Part shown: one piece after another, positions 1-5,784 of the stretch | Numbering within the stretch: position 1 is the first letter of the stretch | Layout of the letters: every line of letters starts with the position of its first letter | Source of the DNA: an uncultured Erysipelotrichaceae bacterium | Lineage (GTDB): Bacteria > Bacillota_I > Bacilli_A > Erysipelotrichales > Erysipelotrichaceae | Direction: 5' to 3' | DNA length: 14,880 bases | NCBI GenBank assembly: GCA_900319505.1 | Contig: ONOV01000084.1 | Location: 1-14,880, forward strand | Made by a program: the position numbers and the translations under genes | Notes under the pieces: model-generated | Databases searched by the model: none | The model's input: only the letters and a program-made list of their open reading frames with translations | Told to the model about the DNA's origin: nothing

Positions 1-29
1 AAAAAACTTCATCGGAAATACCGATGAAG
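1..29 (-). terminator. Intrinsic terminator after deoC
   Basis: A 9-bp perfect stem (7-15 with 21-29, CTTCATCGG/CCGATGAAG) encloses an AAATA loop. On the minus strand it is followed by six T (complement of 1-6), immediately downstream of the deoC stop. A run of T also follows the stem on the plus strand (31-36), so it could act in both directions for a gene to the left of the window. Confidence 0.9.
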
Positions 30-35
30 CTTTTT

Positions 36-722
36 TCAGAGATTCAGCTCTTTCTTTGCTTCGGCCATGATCTTCAGGCCGCTTGAAGTACCGATACGCT
101 CTGCCCCGGCATCTACCATTGCCCTGAATGCCTGCCAGGTGCGGATGCCTCCGGCTGCCTTGACTTTGACATGATCGCCGCAGTGTGCCTTCATAAGCCT
201 GACCGCTTCCACCGTTGCCCCGGATGATGCGAAACCGGTAGAAGTCTTGATGAAGTCAGGTCCGACATCCCTTGCCATCCTGGATAGATGAATGATCTCA
301 TCTTCATTCAGATAGCAGATCTCAAAGATGACCTTGAGCAGAGCACCATGACTGTGGCAGAGCTGTGTCATCCGGCGCATTTCATCTTCCACCTTATACC
401 AGTCCCCGTTTTTGATATCCGACAGAGACACGACATAATCGATTTCATCCGCTCCTTCTCTGATGGCAGTTTCCGTTTCATACAGCTTTACCGCCGTATC
501 TGTCTGCCCAAGCGGAAAGGAAATGGCGGCACCGACATGCACATCCGTTCCTTCCAGCAGGGCATGACAGTACGCTGTACGGGAAGAATTGATGGCAACC
601 ATGCGGAAATGGTTTTCTTTCGCCTCTTCACACAGCTGTTTCATATCTTCATCAGTGGCATAGGGTTTCAGATTGGTGTGATCGATCAGGATGGCAATAT
701 TGCGCAGATTATCTAAGTTCAT
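36..722 (-). CDS. deoC: Deoxyribose-phosphate aldolase
   Basis: Class I aldolase that cleaves 2-deoxy-D-ribose 5-phosphate into acetaldehyde and glyceraldehyde 3-phosphate, the last step of deoxynucleoside catabolism, in the cytoplasm. The 228 residues match the short bacterial DeoC form. Visible active-site elements are DEIDYV (Asp95), the Schiff-base lysine in FIKTSTGF (Lys159) and the second lysine in VKAAGGIRT (Lys188); the C-terminal phosphate-binding glycines (GTSSG) are also present. The ATG is preceded by AGAGG at about nine bases. It is monocistronic here, between its own promoter and a terminator. No deoxynucleoside kinase, phosphorylase or phosphopentomutase gene is adjacent, but a nucleoside ABC importer lies 8.5 kb away in the same window, which suits the same pathway (inference). 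Confidence 0.96.
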   Translation of the reverse strand: MNLDNLRNIAILIDHTNLKPYATDEDMKQLCEEAKENHFRMVAINSSRTAYCHALLEGTDVHVGAAISFPLGQTDTAVKLYETETAIREGADEIDYVVSLSDIKNGDWYKVEDEMRRMTQLCHSHGALLKVIFEICYLNEDEIIHLSRMARDVGPDFIKTSTGFASSGATVEAVRLMKAHCGDHVKVKAAGGIRTWQAFRAMVDAGAERIGTSSGLKIMAEAKKELNL

Positions 723-742
723 ATTGTTTTACCTCTGCTTTT

Positions 743-771
743 ATTCTAGAACATTTCTCTTCTGTTCATAA
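743..771 (-). promoter_or_regulatory. Predicted sigma-A promoter of deoC
   Basis: On the minus strand, TTATGA (766-771) and TAGAAT (743-748) are separated by 17 bases. This places the transcript start about 15 bases upstream of the deoC ATG, with the AGAGG ribosome binding site between. No cre-like sequence was seen in it. Confidence 0.55.
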
Positions 772-789
772 GCCTGCTCCGTACAGAAC

Positions 790-817
790 TTGTCTTCCTG
801 CCCCATTCCGCTAAAAT
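790..817 (+). promoter_or_regulatory. Predicted promoter of the gamma-CA operon, giving a leaderless start
   Basis: TTGTCT (790-795) and TAAAAT (812-817) are separated by 16 bases. The ATG of the downstream gene begins at 824, seven bases after the -10 box, so initiation would occur at or within a base or two of the A of the ATG. No purine-rich Shine-Dalgarno sequence lies between the -10 box and the ATG, unlike nearly all other genes in the window. Confidence 0.55.
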
Positions 818-823
818 AGACTT

Positions 824-1309
824 ATGAAAATTCATACAGGAAAAAATACGGTGCTTGAAGGAAAGATCAGCATGCAGGAAAACTGTTCCTTCTGGCACAA
901 TGCCGTCCTGCGGGCAGATACCGCAGTCATACGGATCGGAAAGAATACAAACATCCAGGACGGAGTCATCATCCATGCGGGTGAAGGCCATGATATCACG
1001 CTGGGGGATTCTGTCACCGCAGGACATGGGGCAATCCTGCATGGCTGTACGGTAAAGGATGATGTGATCATCGGCATGGGCGCCATCATCATGAACAATG
1101 CCGTGATTGAAGATCACTGTATTGTAGGAGCCGGTGCCCTGGTAACCGAGGGCAGGCATTATCCGGCCGGTTCTCTGATCTTCGGCTCTCCCGCCCGCGT
1201 GATCCGTCCATTAACGGAAGCAGAGCGCAGAAAGTGTGAAGACAACGCTGCTCACTATGTTAAGATGGCTGAAGATGAACTTGATGAAACAGAATGGAAG
1301 GAGTGCTGA
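824..1309 (+). CDS. Gamma-carbonic-anhydrase-like left-handed beta-helix protein
   Basis: A 161-residue protein of the gamma-carbonic anhydrase/YrdA-PaaY family (hexapeptide-repeat left-handed beta-helix). Members are trimers with a metal site at subunit interfaces; some hydrate CO2, others have no proven activity. The family hallmark IGKNTNIQDGVIIH is present, and the three metal-ligand histidines appear conserved at His51 (VIIH), His68 and His73 (GHGAILH). Hexapeptide coils run from about residue 8 to 125, followed by a charged alpha-helix (TEAERRKCEDN) typical of the family. The start at 824 keeps the first helix coil but has no Shine-Dalgarno; an internal ATG at 872 has GAAGGAAAG upstream but would delete the first coil. 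It is the first gene of a three-gene operon. Enzymatic activity cannot be decided from sequence. Confidence 0.9.
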   Translation: MKIHTGKNTVLEGKISMQENCSFWHNAVLRADTAVIRIGKNTNIQDGVIIHAGEGHDITLGDSVTAGHGAILHGCTVKDDVIIGMGAIIMNNAVIEDHCIVGAGALVTEGRHYPAGSLIFGSPARVIRPLTEAERRKCEDNAAHYVKMAEDELDETEWKEC

Positions 1310-1311
1310 AG

Positions 1312-1467
1312 ATGGGATTGATTATTCTATGTATCATACTTGGTGTTCTGTTCGGCATTCTTCTGATTGCCCTGAACAGAATCGGAAACCACTGGGGAAA
1401 AGCCCATATGGACAAATGGGGAATCTGTGACAATCCCGGTGAAGAACATGACGACAAGGAGGAATAA
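1312..1467 (+). CDS. Single-pass membrane microprotein, unknown function
   Basis: A 51-residue open frame starts two bases after the stop of the gamma-CA-like gene, with GGAAGGAG (1296-1303) eight bases before its ATG. Residues 2-21 are strongly hydrophobic (GLIILCIILGVLFGILLIAL), giving one transmembrane segment; then comes a basic/aromatic stretch (NRIGNHWGKAHMDKW) and a very acidic tail (GEEHDDKEE). The start-side spacing, the ribosome binding site and the tight packing between two real genes support translation. The downstream gene's ribosome binding site lies in its last codons. I do not recognise the family; a membrane anchor or small regulator for a neighbouring protein is only a guess. 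Confidence 0.8.
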   Translation: MGLIILCIILGVLFGILLIALNRIGNHWGKAHMDKWGICDNPGEEHDDKEE

Positions 1468-1474
1468 ATCATAA

Positions 1475-1810
1475 ATGAGAGTCGCATTACCTTACGATAA
1501 CGGAAACATCTTTGCCCACTTCGGCAAAGCTGAAGCCTTTGTCCTTTATGACATCAATGGAGCGTCATATACATCTTCGATCATTTCAGCTGAAGGACAC
1601 AGCCATCATAAGCTGGCACCTTTTCTCAAAGACAAAGGTGTTGATGCGGTGATCTGCGGCGGTATGGGCCAGGGTATGGTCAATGCCCTGTCTGCCTGCG
1701 GCATCAGGATCTATGGCGGCAATAACGGCAGCTGTGAAGAGGCTGTCAAAGCATTCATCCAGAATGGCCTGGAAGAAAGAGTTGAATCCTGTCATTGCCA
1801 TGATCATTAA
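1475..1810 (+). CDS. NifX/NifB-C-terminal-like (dinitrogenase iron-molybdenum cofactor family) protein
   Basis: A 111-residue, single-domain protein of the Nitro_FeMo-Co family (NifX/NafY/NifB C-terminal, RNase H-like fold). Family markers are the N-terminal VALPYDNGNIFAHFGKAEAF strand-turn, the central KDKGVDAVICGGMGQGM segment with the glycine turn, and the GIRIYGG strand. The C-terminus ends in a Cys/His-rich tail (ESCHCHDH) that could bind metal. Stand-alone members are widespread in anaerobes without nitrogenase and their role is unknown; involvement in iron-sulfur or metal cofactor handling is inferred only from the family. AAGGAGG (1456-1462) lies 12 bases before the ATG, inside the end of the preceding microprotein gene. 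It is the last gene of the operon, followed by a strong terminator. Confidence 0.9.
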   Translation: MRVALPYDNGNIFAHFGKAEAFVLYDINGASYTSSIISAEGHSHHKLAPFLKDKGVDAVICGGMGQGMVNALSACGIRIYGGNNGSCEEAVKAFIQNGLEERVESCHCHDH

Positions 1811-1847
1811 AACAGCGTTCCGGAAATCCGGAACGCTGTTTCTTTTT
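1811..1847 (+). terminator. Strong bidirectional terminator
   Basis: A 13-bp perfect stem (1811-1823 with 1828-1840, AACAGCGTTCCGG and its complement), loop AAAT, followed by TTCTTTTT on the plus strand. On the minus strand it is followed by TTTTAAT, so it can also end the convergent amino acid transporter operon whose last stop is at 1850. Confidence 0.92.
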
Positions 1848-1849
1848 CC

Positions 1850-2596
1850 CTACAGCACTTTGGAAAGAAAATCAATGGTACGCTGCTGACGGGGATGATT
1901 GATGACTTCATCCGGCGTGCCTTCTTCCACAATATAGCCGCCATCCATGAAGAGAACCCGATCGCTCACTTCTCTTGCAAAGCCGATTTCATGAGTGACA
2001 ATGACCATGGTCATGCCTTCGGAAGCCAGATGCTTCATGACATTCAGTACTTCCCCTACCATTTCCGGATCCAGAGCTGAAGTCGGTTCATCAAACAGCA
2101 TGATGTCCGGATGCATGCACAATGCTCTTGCGATTGCCGCACGCTGCTGCTGGCCGCCGGAAAGCTGATCCGGATAGGAATGCAGCTTATCGCTGAGGCC
2201 GACTCTTGCCAGCATCTTCATGGCTGTTTCCTCCGCATCTTCCCGACTTGCTTTCTTCAGCTCCACCGGAGCCAGGGTCAGATTGTCCAGCACATTCATA
2301 TTGGCAAAGAGATTGAAATGCTGGAATACCATGCCGATGTTTTCACGGAAGTGATTGATATCGGTCTTGGGATCCGCAACATCTTTCCCGTTGATCATGA
2401 TGTGGCCGCTCTGGAATTTCTCAAGACCGTTGAGACAGCGCAGGAAAGTGGATTTGCCCGAACCGGAAGGACCGATGACAACCACGACTTCCCCATCATA
2501 GATATCCGTACTGATATCCTTCAGCACTTCCAGCTTATCGTAATTCTTGACAAGGTGTTCGACATGAATTCTTGTCTTATTGTAGTTTATGGCCAC
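1850..2596 (-). CDS. Polar amino acid ABC transporter, ATP-binding protein
   Basis: Cytoplasmic ATPase (248 residues) that energises a polar amino acid importer of the GlnQ/HisP/ArtP class. All ATPase motifs are intact: Walker [10 protein letters not shown] (42-50), Q-loop Gln92 in VFQHFNLF, signature LSGGQQQR (145-152), Walker B IMLFDE (165-170), D-loop SALD, and switch His202 in VTHE. The start is GTG at 2596 with GGAGG seven bases upstream, and this start lies inside the 3' end of the permease gene (20-bp overlap), so translation is probably coupled. It is the last gene of the binding protein-permease-ATPase operon. The exact amino acid (glutamine, arginine, cystine or other) cannot be told from this subunit. 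Confidence 0.95.
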   Translation of the reverse strand: MAINYNKTRIHVEHLVKNYDKLEVLKDISTDIYDGEVVVVIGPSGSGKSTFLRCLNGLEKFQSGHIMINGKDVADPKTDINHFRENIGMVFQHFNLFANMNVLDNLTLAPVELKKASREDAEETAMKMLARVGLSDKLHSYPDQLSGGQQQRAAIARALCMHPDIMLFDEPTSALDPEMVGEVLNVMKHLASEGMTMVIVTHEIGFAREVSDRVLFMDGGYIVEEGTPDEVINHPRQQRTIDFLSKVL

Positions 2597-3254
2597 GGCT
2601 GAGCCTCCTTTCCACCCGCTTTGCCAGTTTGGACAGCAGCAGGATGATAATCAGATACATGACGGCCACAACCGCCCATGTCTGCAGTGATTTACCGGTG
2701 ATGGCAATGACGTTTTTCGCCGTATTGACAAGTTCCGGGAAACCGATGACGGAAAGGATGGAAGTATCCTTCAGGGTGATGATGAACTGGTTGATGATGG
2801 ATGGAATCATGGTCCGGATGGCCTGGGGCAGCACAACCCTGCGCATGCTCTTCCAGTACGGAAGACCAAGGGAACGGGCCGCTTCCATCTGGCCGGGATC
2901 CACAGACTGAATGCCTGCCCGGATGATTTCTGCCATATATGCGCCGCAGTTGAGTGACAGACACCATGTGCCTGCCTGCAGAGCGGAAATGGTAATCTTT
3001 GTGCCCAGGATCGTCCGGCATCCATACGGAATGCCGAAGTAGATGAAATAGGCCAGAACGATCATCGGAACACCGCGGATGACATCCACAAATATCATGG
3101 CAATGATATTGCATGCTTTATTGTGGACAACGCTCATCATACCGAACAGCAGACCGAATACACACGCAAACAGAAGCCCCAGCAGAGCCAGTAAAAGTGT
3201 ATGTCCCATTGCGTTCAGTAAAAGATGTCCGTATTGCTCTATAATCTGTGACAT
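2577..3254 (-). CDS. Polar amino acid ABC transporter, permease protein
   Basis: Membrane subunit (225 residues) of the HisM/GlnP family. It has about five hydrophobic segments, beginning with residues 11-40 and 50-75, and the conserved cytoplasmic EAA loop that contacts the ATPase ([20 protein letters not shown], about 124-143). The C-terminal half contains [22 protein letters not shown], written here only as a family marker at about 150-171. Only one permease gene is present, so the transporter probably works as a homodimer of this subunit. AAAGGAG lies a few bases before the ATG. It follows the binding-protein gene after a 58-base spacer with a hairpin, and overlaps the ATPase gene. Confidence 0.94.
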   Translation of the reverse strand: MSQIIEQYGHLLLNAMGHTLLLALLGLLFACVFGLLFGMMSVVHNKACNIIAMIFVDVIRGVPMIVLAYFIYFGIPYGCRTILGTKITISALQAGTWCLSLNCGAYMAEIIRAGIQSVDPGQMEAARSLGLPYWKSMRRVVLPQAIRTMIPSIINQFIITLKDTSILSVIGFPELVNTAKNVIAITGKSLQTWAVVAVMYLIIILLLSKLAKRVERRLSRGHKLQ

Positions 3255-3270
3255 GTGAACTCCTTTCTAA

Positions 3271-3297
3271 GAAGAAAAGGTCCGGCACTGCCGGGCC
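3271..3297 (-). terminator. Intercistronic hairpin/attenuating terminator between binding protein and permease
   Basis: On the minus strand GGCCCGGC (3297-3290) pairs with GCCGGACC (3286-3279), one mismatch, three-base loop, followed by TTTTCTTC (3278-3271). It lies between the binding-protein stop and the permease ribosome binding site. A partial terminator or RNA-stabilising hairpin here would make binding-protein mRNA more abundant than permease/ATPase mRNA, as is common in such operons (inference). Confidence 0.65.
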
Positions 3298-3312
3298 CCT
3301 GTCTGATTCTGA

Positions 3313-4116
3313 TCAGCCCAGATACTTGGCGATGATCTTATCGTACTCACCGCTGGCTTTGATATCCTTCAGACCGGCATTGAACAGATCAAGCAGCTCC
3401 TGCTCACTTGAATCAAATACTGCCATGCCGTAATCATTACCTTCATTCTCAGAACCGTCGACAATCTTGAGATCCTGTTCACCCTGTTTGATGGTATAGG
3501 ACATGATCGGTGTATCCTCGAAGCAGCAGTCTGCCTGACCGCCGGTTACCGCCTGATACATCGTCGGGCTGTCCTCATAAGTTGTGATATTGAAGTTGTA
3601 TTTATCCTTCAGAGAGTTGGCATAATCTGCACCGGCTGTGCCTGTCTTGACCGCAACATTGGCACCCTGAAGATCATCCAGCGATTTGACATCACTGTCG
3701 GCAGCTACCGCTACACACTGGGTTGCCGTATAGTAGCCATCCGAGAAGATCCAGCCGTTCTGCTTTCTTTCATCTGTAATGGAAGCACCGGCAATCATAC
3801 CGTCAGCCTGGCCGGCCTGGCATGCCGCAATGGCGGAATCCCAGCCAAGTGAATTCAGATCATAAGTGAAGCCCTGATCCTTGGCAATCGCTGCGAGAAG
3901 ATCCACATCAATACCGACGAAATTGCCATCCGCATCCGTATATTCAAACGGCTTGAATACTGTATCTGTCGCAATGACAAAATGTTTACCGGACGCAGCA
4001 GCTGTACTGGAAGAAGCTGTCTTTTCTGCCGTACTGCCTCCCGAGGATGATCCGCATCCTGCCAGAGTGCTGCAGACTAACGCAGCTGCTACAAAACTTT
4101 TGAAATATCTGTTCAT
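3313..4116 (-). CDS. Polar amino acid ABC transporter, substrate-binding lipoprotein
   Basis: Extracytoplasmic solute-binding protein of family 3 (PF00497), anchored as a lipoprotein. The signal sequence is short, with lipobox LAGC, followed by a Ser/Gly linker (SSSGGS). The mature domain begins FVIATDTVFKPFEY, followed by GIDVDLLAAIA, typical of GlnH/HisJ-type proteins, with the ligand-loop segment GASITDERK and later VAVKTGTAG. I choose the ATG at 4116 (267 residues): GGAGG (4130-4126) is nine bases from it but only three from the other in-frame ATG at 4122 (269 residues). The acidic domain and family do not fix the ligand. First gene of the operon with permease and ATPase; its own promoter is at 4158-4186. 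Confidence 0.94.
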   Translation of the reverse strand: MNRYFKSFVAAALVCSTLAGCGSSSGGSTAEKTASSSTAAASGKHFVIATDTVFKPFEYTDADGNFVGIDVDLLAAIAKDQGFTYDLNSLGWDSAIAACQAGQADGMIAGASITDERKQNGWIFSDGYYTATQCVAVAADSDVKSLDDLQGANVAVKTGTAGADYANSLKDKYNFNITTYEDSPTMYQAVTGGQADCCFEDTPIMSYTIKQGEQDLKIVDGSENEGNDYGMAVFDSSEQELLDLFNAGLKDIKASGEYDKIIAKYLG

Positions 4117-4157
4117 ATTCATTTCCCTCCAGTTCCGTATTTTCTGAATACATGGAA

Positions 4158-4186
4158 ATTATCGGTTTTATTTTCAGATTTTACAA
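4158..4186 (-). promoter_or_regulatory. Predicted sigma-A promoter of the amino acid transporter operon
   Basis: On the minus strand TTGTAA (4186-4181) and GATAAT (4163-4158) are 17 bases apart. The predicted start, about 4151, gives a leader of about 30 bases containing GGAGG. The region further upstream (4187-4320) is very AT-rich and contains no coding frame that I can support. A weak cre-like half match overlaps the -10 box but is not convincing. Confidence 0.65.
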
Positions 4187-4320
4187 GCTGTTTTTCATAT
4201 TTATGCATCATATTTTCATTTTATATATGAAATTCTTACATTTTAAAGTGCATTTTTCACCTATTTTCTGAATTTTACAGCAGCATTTTCTTCTTTTTCT
4301 GTCTTCTCTTTCAGAAGTCA

Positions 4321-4345
4321 GAAAAAGAAGACATCATCTGTCTTC
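4321..4345 (-). terminator. Terminator overlapping the 3' end of the membrane protein gene
   Basis: On the minus strand GAAGAC (4345-4340), a seven-base loop, GTCTTC (4332-4327) and TTTTTC (4326-4321). The stop codon of the upstream gene (4336-4334) lies in the loop. A second, longer inverted repeat (4290-4301 with 4319-4330, 12 bp) overlaps the 3' arm and the U-tract. Confidence 0.7.
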
Positions 4346-5209
4346 TTTCCGTTTCTCTTCATCTTCTTCCAGCTCATCTGCCAGGGCTTTGAGCTCTTCC
4401 TGTGCTTCTGACTGTGTTTCATCCATCTTATGCGGCACAAAACGCATGGCAATATTCTTCTTTGAAAAATCCCGCTTTCTGACATAGATATAGCCGATCA
4501 CATTGAACGTGAGCGCTCCGATCAGATTGACAAACAGATCATCCATTGTATCAATCAGACCGATATCAAGATACCCGTCCTTGATCTCATAGGTCTGTCC
4601 GTCTGCTGTATGTATTTCCGTATTATCGATCTTACGGATCTTTACCGTACGGTTGGCGCCGGTTTCATTGAGATATACGGAATTGATATTCTGTACCAGC
4701 GTATCTTTCTGCATATCCGTACCGGTCACATTATCCATGGAAAATTCAAAGAATTCCCAGCACACACCTACAGTCATCGAAAAGCAGAATGATACAAGCG
4801 CCAGATACAGCGGCGACAGATTGACGCGGCGGGAATTGCGGTTCAATAGATCCACCAGGGAAAAGCCGATGGCTGCACAGAGAAAACCATTCAGCGTATG
4901 CAGGATCGTATCCCAGAAAGGAATGATCTGATAGAAGTTATTGATCTCACCCAGGATTTCCGCCGCAAAAATAAAAATATAGATCGTGCATTCCAATAGA
5001 TCCGGCAATTCAATCTTCAGCTTTGTTTCCACAAGCCGCGGTATCATGAACAGAAGCAGCGATACAATACAAAGAAATGCATTATAAAAATCCCCGGCAA
5101 GAAGCTGGCGAATAAGCGATATGACCACAAGCGTATGCAGAATGACATATGTAGTAACGGTTTTCCGATCTGAATTTTTCAAATGTTCTCTCACACTGTT
5201 CTCCGGCAT
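4334..5209 (-). CDS. Integral membrane protein, DUF2238/YjdF-like
   Basis: A 291-residue membrane protein of unknown function. N-terminal segments (TYVILHTLVVISLIR, then FLCIVSLLLFMIPRLVETKL) and several central hydrophobic stretches give about six transmembrane helices. Conserved-looking polar motifs sit at membrane edges: FWDTILHTLNGF, GVCWEFFEF and DTMDDLFVNLIGA; these acidic/His motifs resemble the DUF2238 (YjdF) family, which I recall but could not search. A soluble insert of about 60 residues lies between the last two motifs, and the C-terminus is a charged tail rich in Glu/Lys. I chose the ATG at 5209 because GGGAGG is six bases upstream; the open frame extends to 5293 but has no better site. 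Divergent from luxS. Confidence 0.75.
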   Translation of the reverse strand: MPENSVREHLKNSDRKTVTTYVILHTLVVISLIRQLLAGDFYNAFLCIVSLLLFMIPRLVETKLKIELPDLLECTIYIFIFAAEILGEINNFYQIIPFWDTILHTLNGFLCAAIGFSLVDLLNRNSRRVNLSPLYLALVSFCFSMTVGVCWEFFEFSMDNVTGTDMQKDTLVQNINSVYLNETGANRTVKIRKIDNTEIHTADGQTYEIKDGYLDIGLIDTMDDLFVNLIGALTFNVIGYIYVRKRDFSKKNIAMRFVPHKMDETQSEAQEELKALADELEEDEEKRKEDR

Positions 5210-5231
5210 GTACTTCCTCCCTGCTGTTTCC

Positions 5232-5237
5232 ATTGTA
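5232..5237 (-). promoter_or_regulatory. Candidate -10 box for the membrane protein gene
   Basis: TACAAT on the minus strand, about 23 bases upstream of the chosen ATG. The sequence 17 bases upstream (ATCGCA, 5260-5255) is a poor -35 match. The element overlaps the candidate -35 sequence of luxS on the other strand, so the two divergent promoters would share DNA. Confidence 0.4.
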
Positions 5238-5254
5238 CCATCCTGACCGGGATA

Positions 5255-5263
5255 TGCGATAAT
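5255..5263 (+). promoter_or_regulatory. Extended -10 promoter of luxS
   Basis: TGCGATAAT matches an extended -10 element (TGn plus GATAAT). A TTGTAC hexamer (5233-5238) lies 19 bases upstream, a long spacer. The predicted transcript starts near 5270, directly at the AAGGAG ribosome binding site, giving a leader of only about 14 bases. Confidence 0.5.
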
Positions 5264-5283
5264 AAGGACAAGGAGATGAACAA

Positions 5284-5766
5284 ATGGAAACAATTGCCAG
5301 TTTTAAAGTCAACCACCTGCTTTTACTGCCGGGTGTCTATGTATCAAGAAAGGACCGTTTCCGTGATACGGTCATCACAACTTTTGATCTGAGAATGACA
5401 GCCCCCAACCGGGAACCGGTCATGAATACAGCGGAAGTACATACGATCGAGCATCTCGGTGCCACCTTCCTGCGCAATGATCCGGAATGGAAGGACAGGG
5501 TCGTCTACTTCGGCCCCATGGGCTGCCGTACCGGCTTCTACATGATTCTGGAAGGAGATCTCATCTCGGAGGATGTCATCGGTCTTGTCTCAAGAATGTT
5601 TACGTTCATTGCGGATTATGAAGATGATATTCCCGGTGCGGCCCCGGATCAGTGCGGCAATTACCTGGATCAGAACCTGGGCATGGCAAGATATCTTGCC
5701 CACCGGTATCTCGGCGTTCTGGATCACATTGATGCCACCCGCATGCATTATCCCGAAAAAAAGTGA
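5284..5766 (+). CDS. luxS: S-ribosylhomocysteine lyase (LuxS)
   Basis: Cytoplasmic metalloenzyme that cleaves S-ribosylhomocysteine to homocysteine and 4,5-dihydroxy-2,3-pentanedione, the precursor of autoinducer-2, in the activated methyl cycle. The 160 residues match the usual length. Visible active-site elements are the metal-binding HTIEHLGATFLR (HxxxH), the GPMGCRTGFY strand carrying the catalytic cysteine, and the third metal ligand Cys in PDQCGNY. AGGAG (5271-5275) lies eight bases before the ATG. No pfs (MTA/SAH nucleosidase) or metE/metH gene is adjacent, so it is a single-gene unit. Its 3' end overlaps the terminator of the convergent amylase operon. Whether it serves signalling or only methyl recycling is not shown by the sequence. 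Confidence 0.97.
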   Translation: METIASFKVNHLLLLPGVYVSRKDRFRDTVITTFDLRMTAPNREPVMNTAEVHTIEHLGATFLRNDPEWKDRVVYFGPMGCRTGFYMILEGDLISEDVIGLVSRMFTFIADYEDDIPGAAPDQCGNYLDQNLGMARYLAHRYLGVLDHIDATRMHYPEKK

Positions 5767-5784
5767 TCTTACGCTGAAGATCAC
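5756..5784 (-). terminator. Terminator of the carD-amylase operon, inside the luxS 3' end
   Basis: On the minus strand GTGATCTT (5784-5777), loop CAGCGT, AAGATCAC (5770-5763), then a run of T (complement of 5756-5762). The amylase stop codon (5783-5781) is inside the stem, and the U-tract is templated by the last luxS codons, GAA AAA AAG. Confidence 0.85.

Noticed and set aside
872..1309. Internal ATG start of the gamma-CA-like gene with GAAGGAAAG upstream
   Set aside because: It would remove the first beta-helix coil that the family has; kept only as an alternative to the leaderless start.
4153..4172. cre-like sequence overlapping the -10 of the amino acid transporter promoter
   Set aside because: Only one half matches; the G at position 2 and the final CA are missing.
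5209..5293. N-terminal extension of the membrane protein gene
   Set aside because: It would overlap the luxS start and lacks a ribosome binding site, whereas the ATG at 5209 has GGGAGG at ideal spacing.
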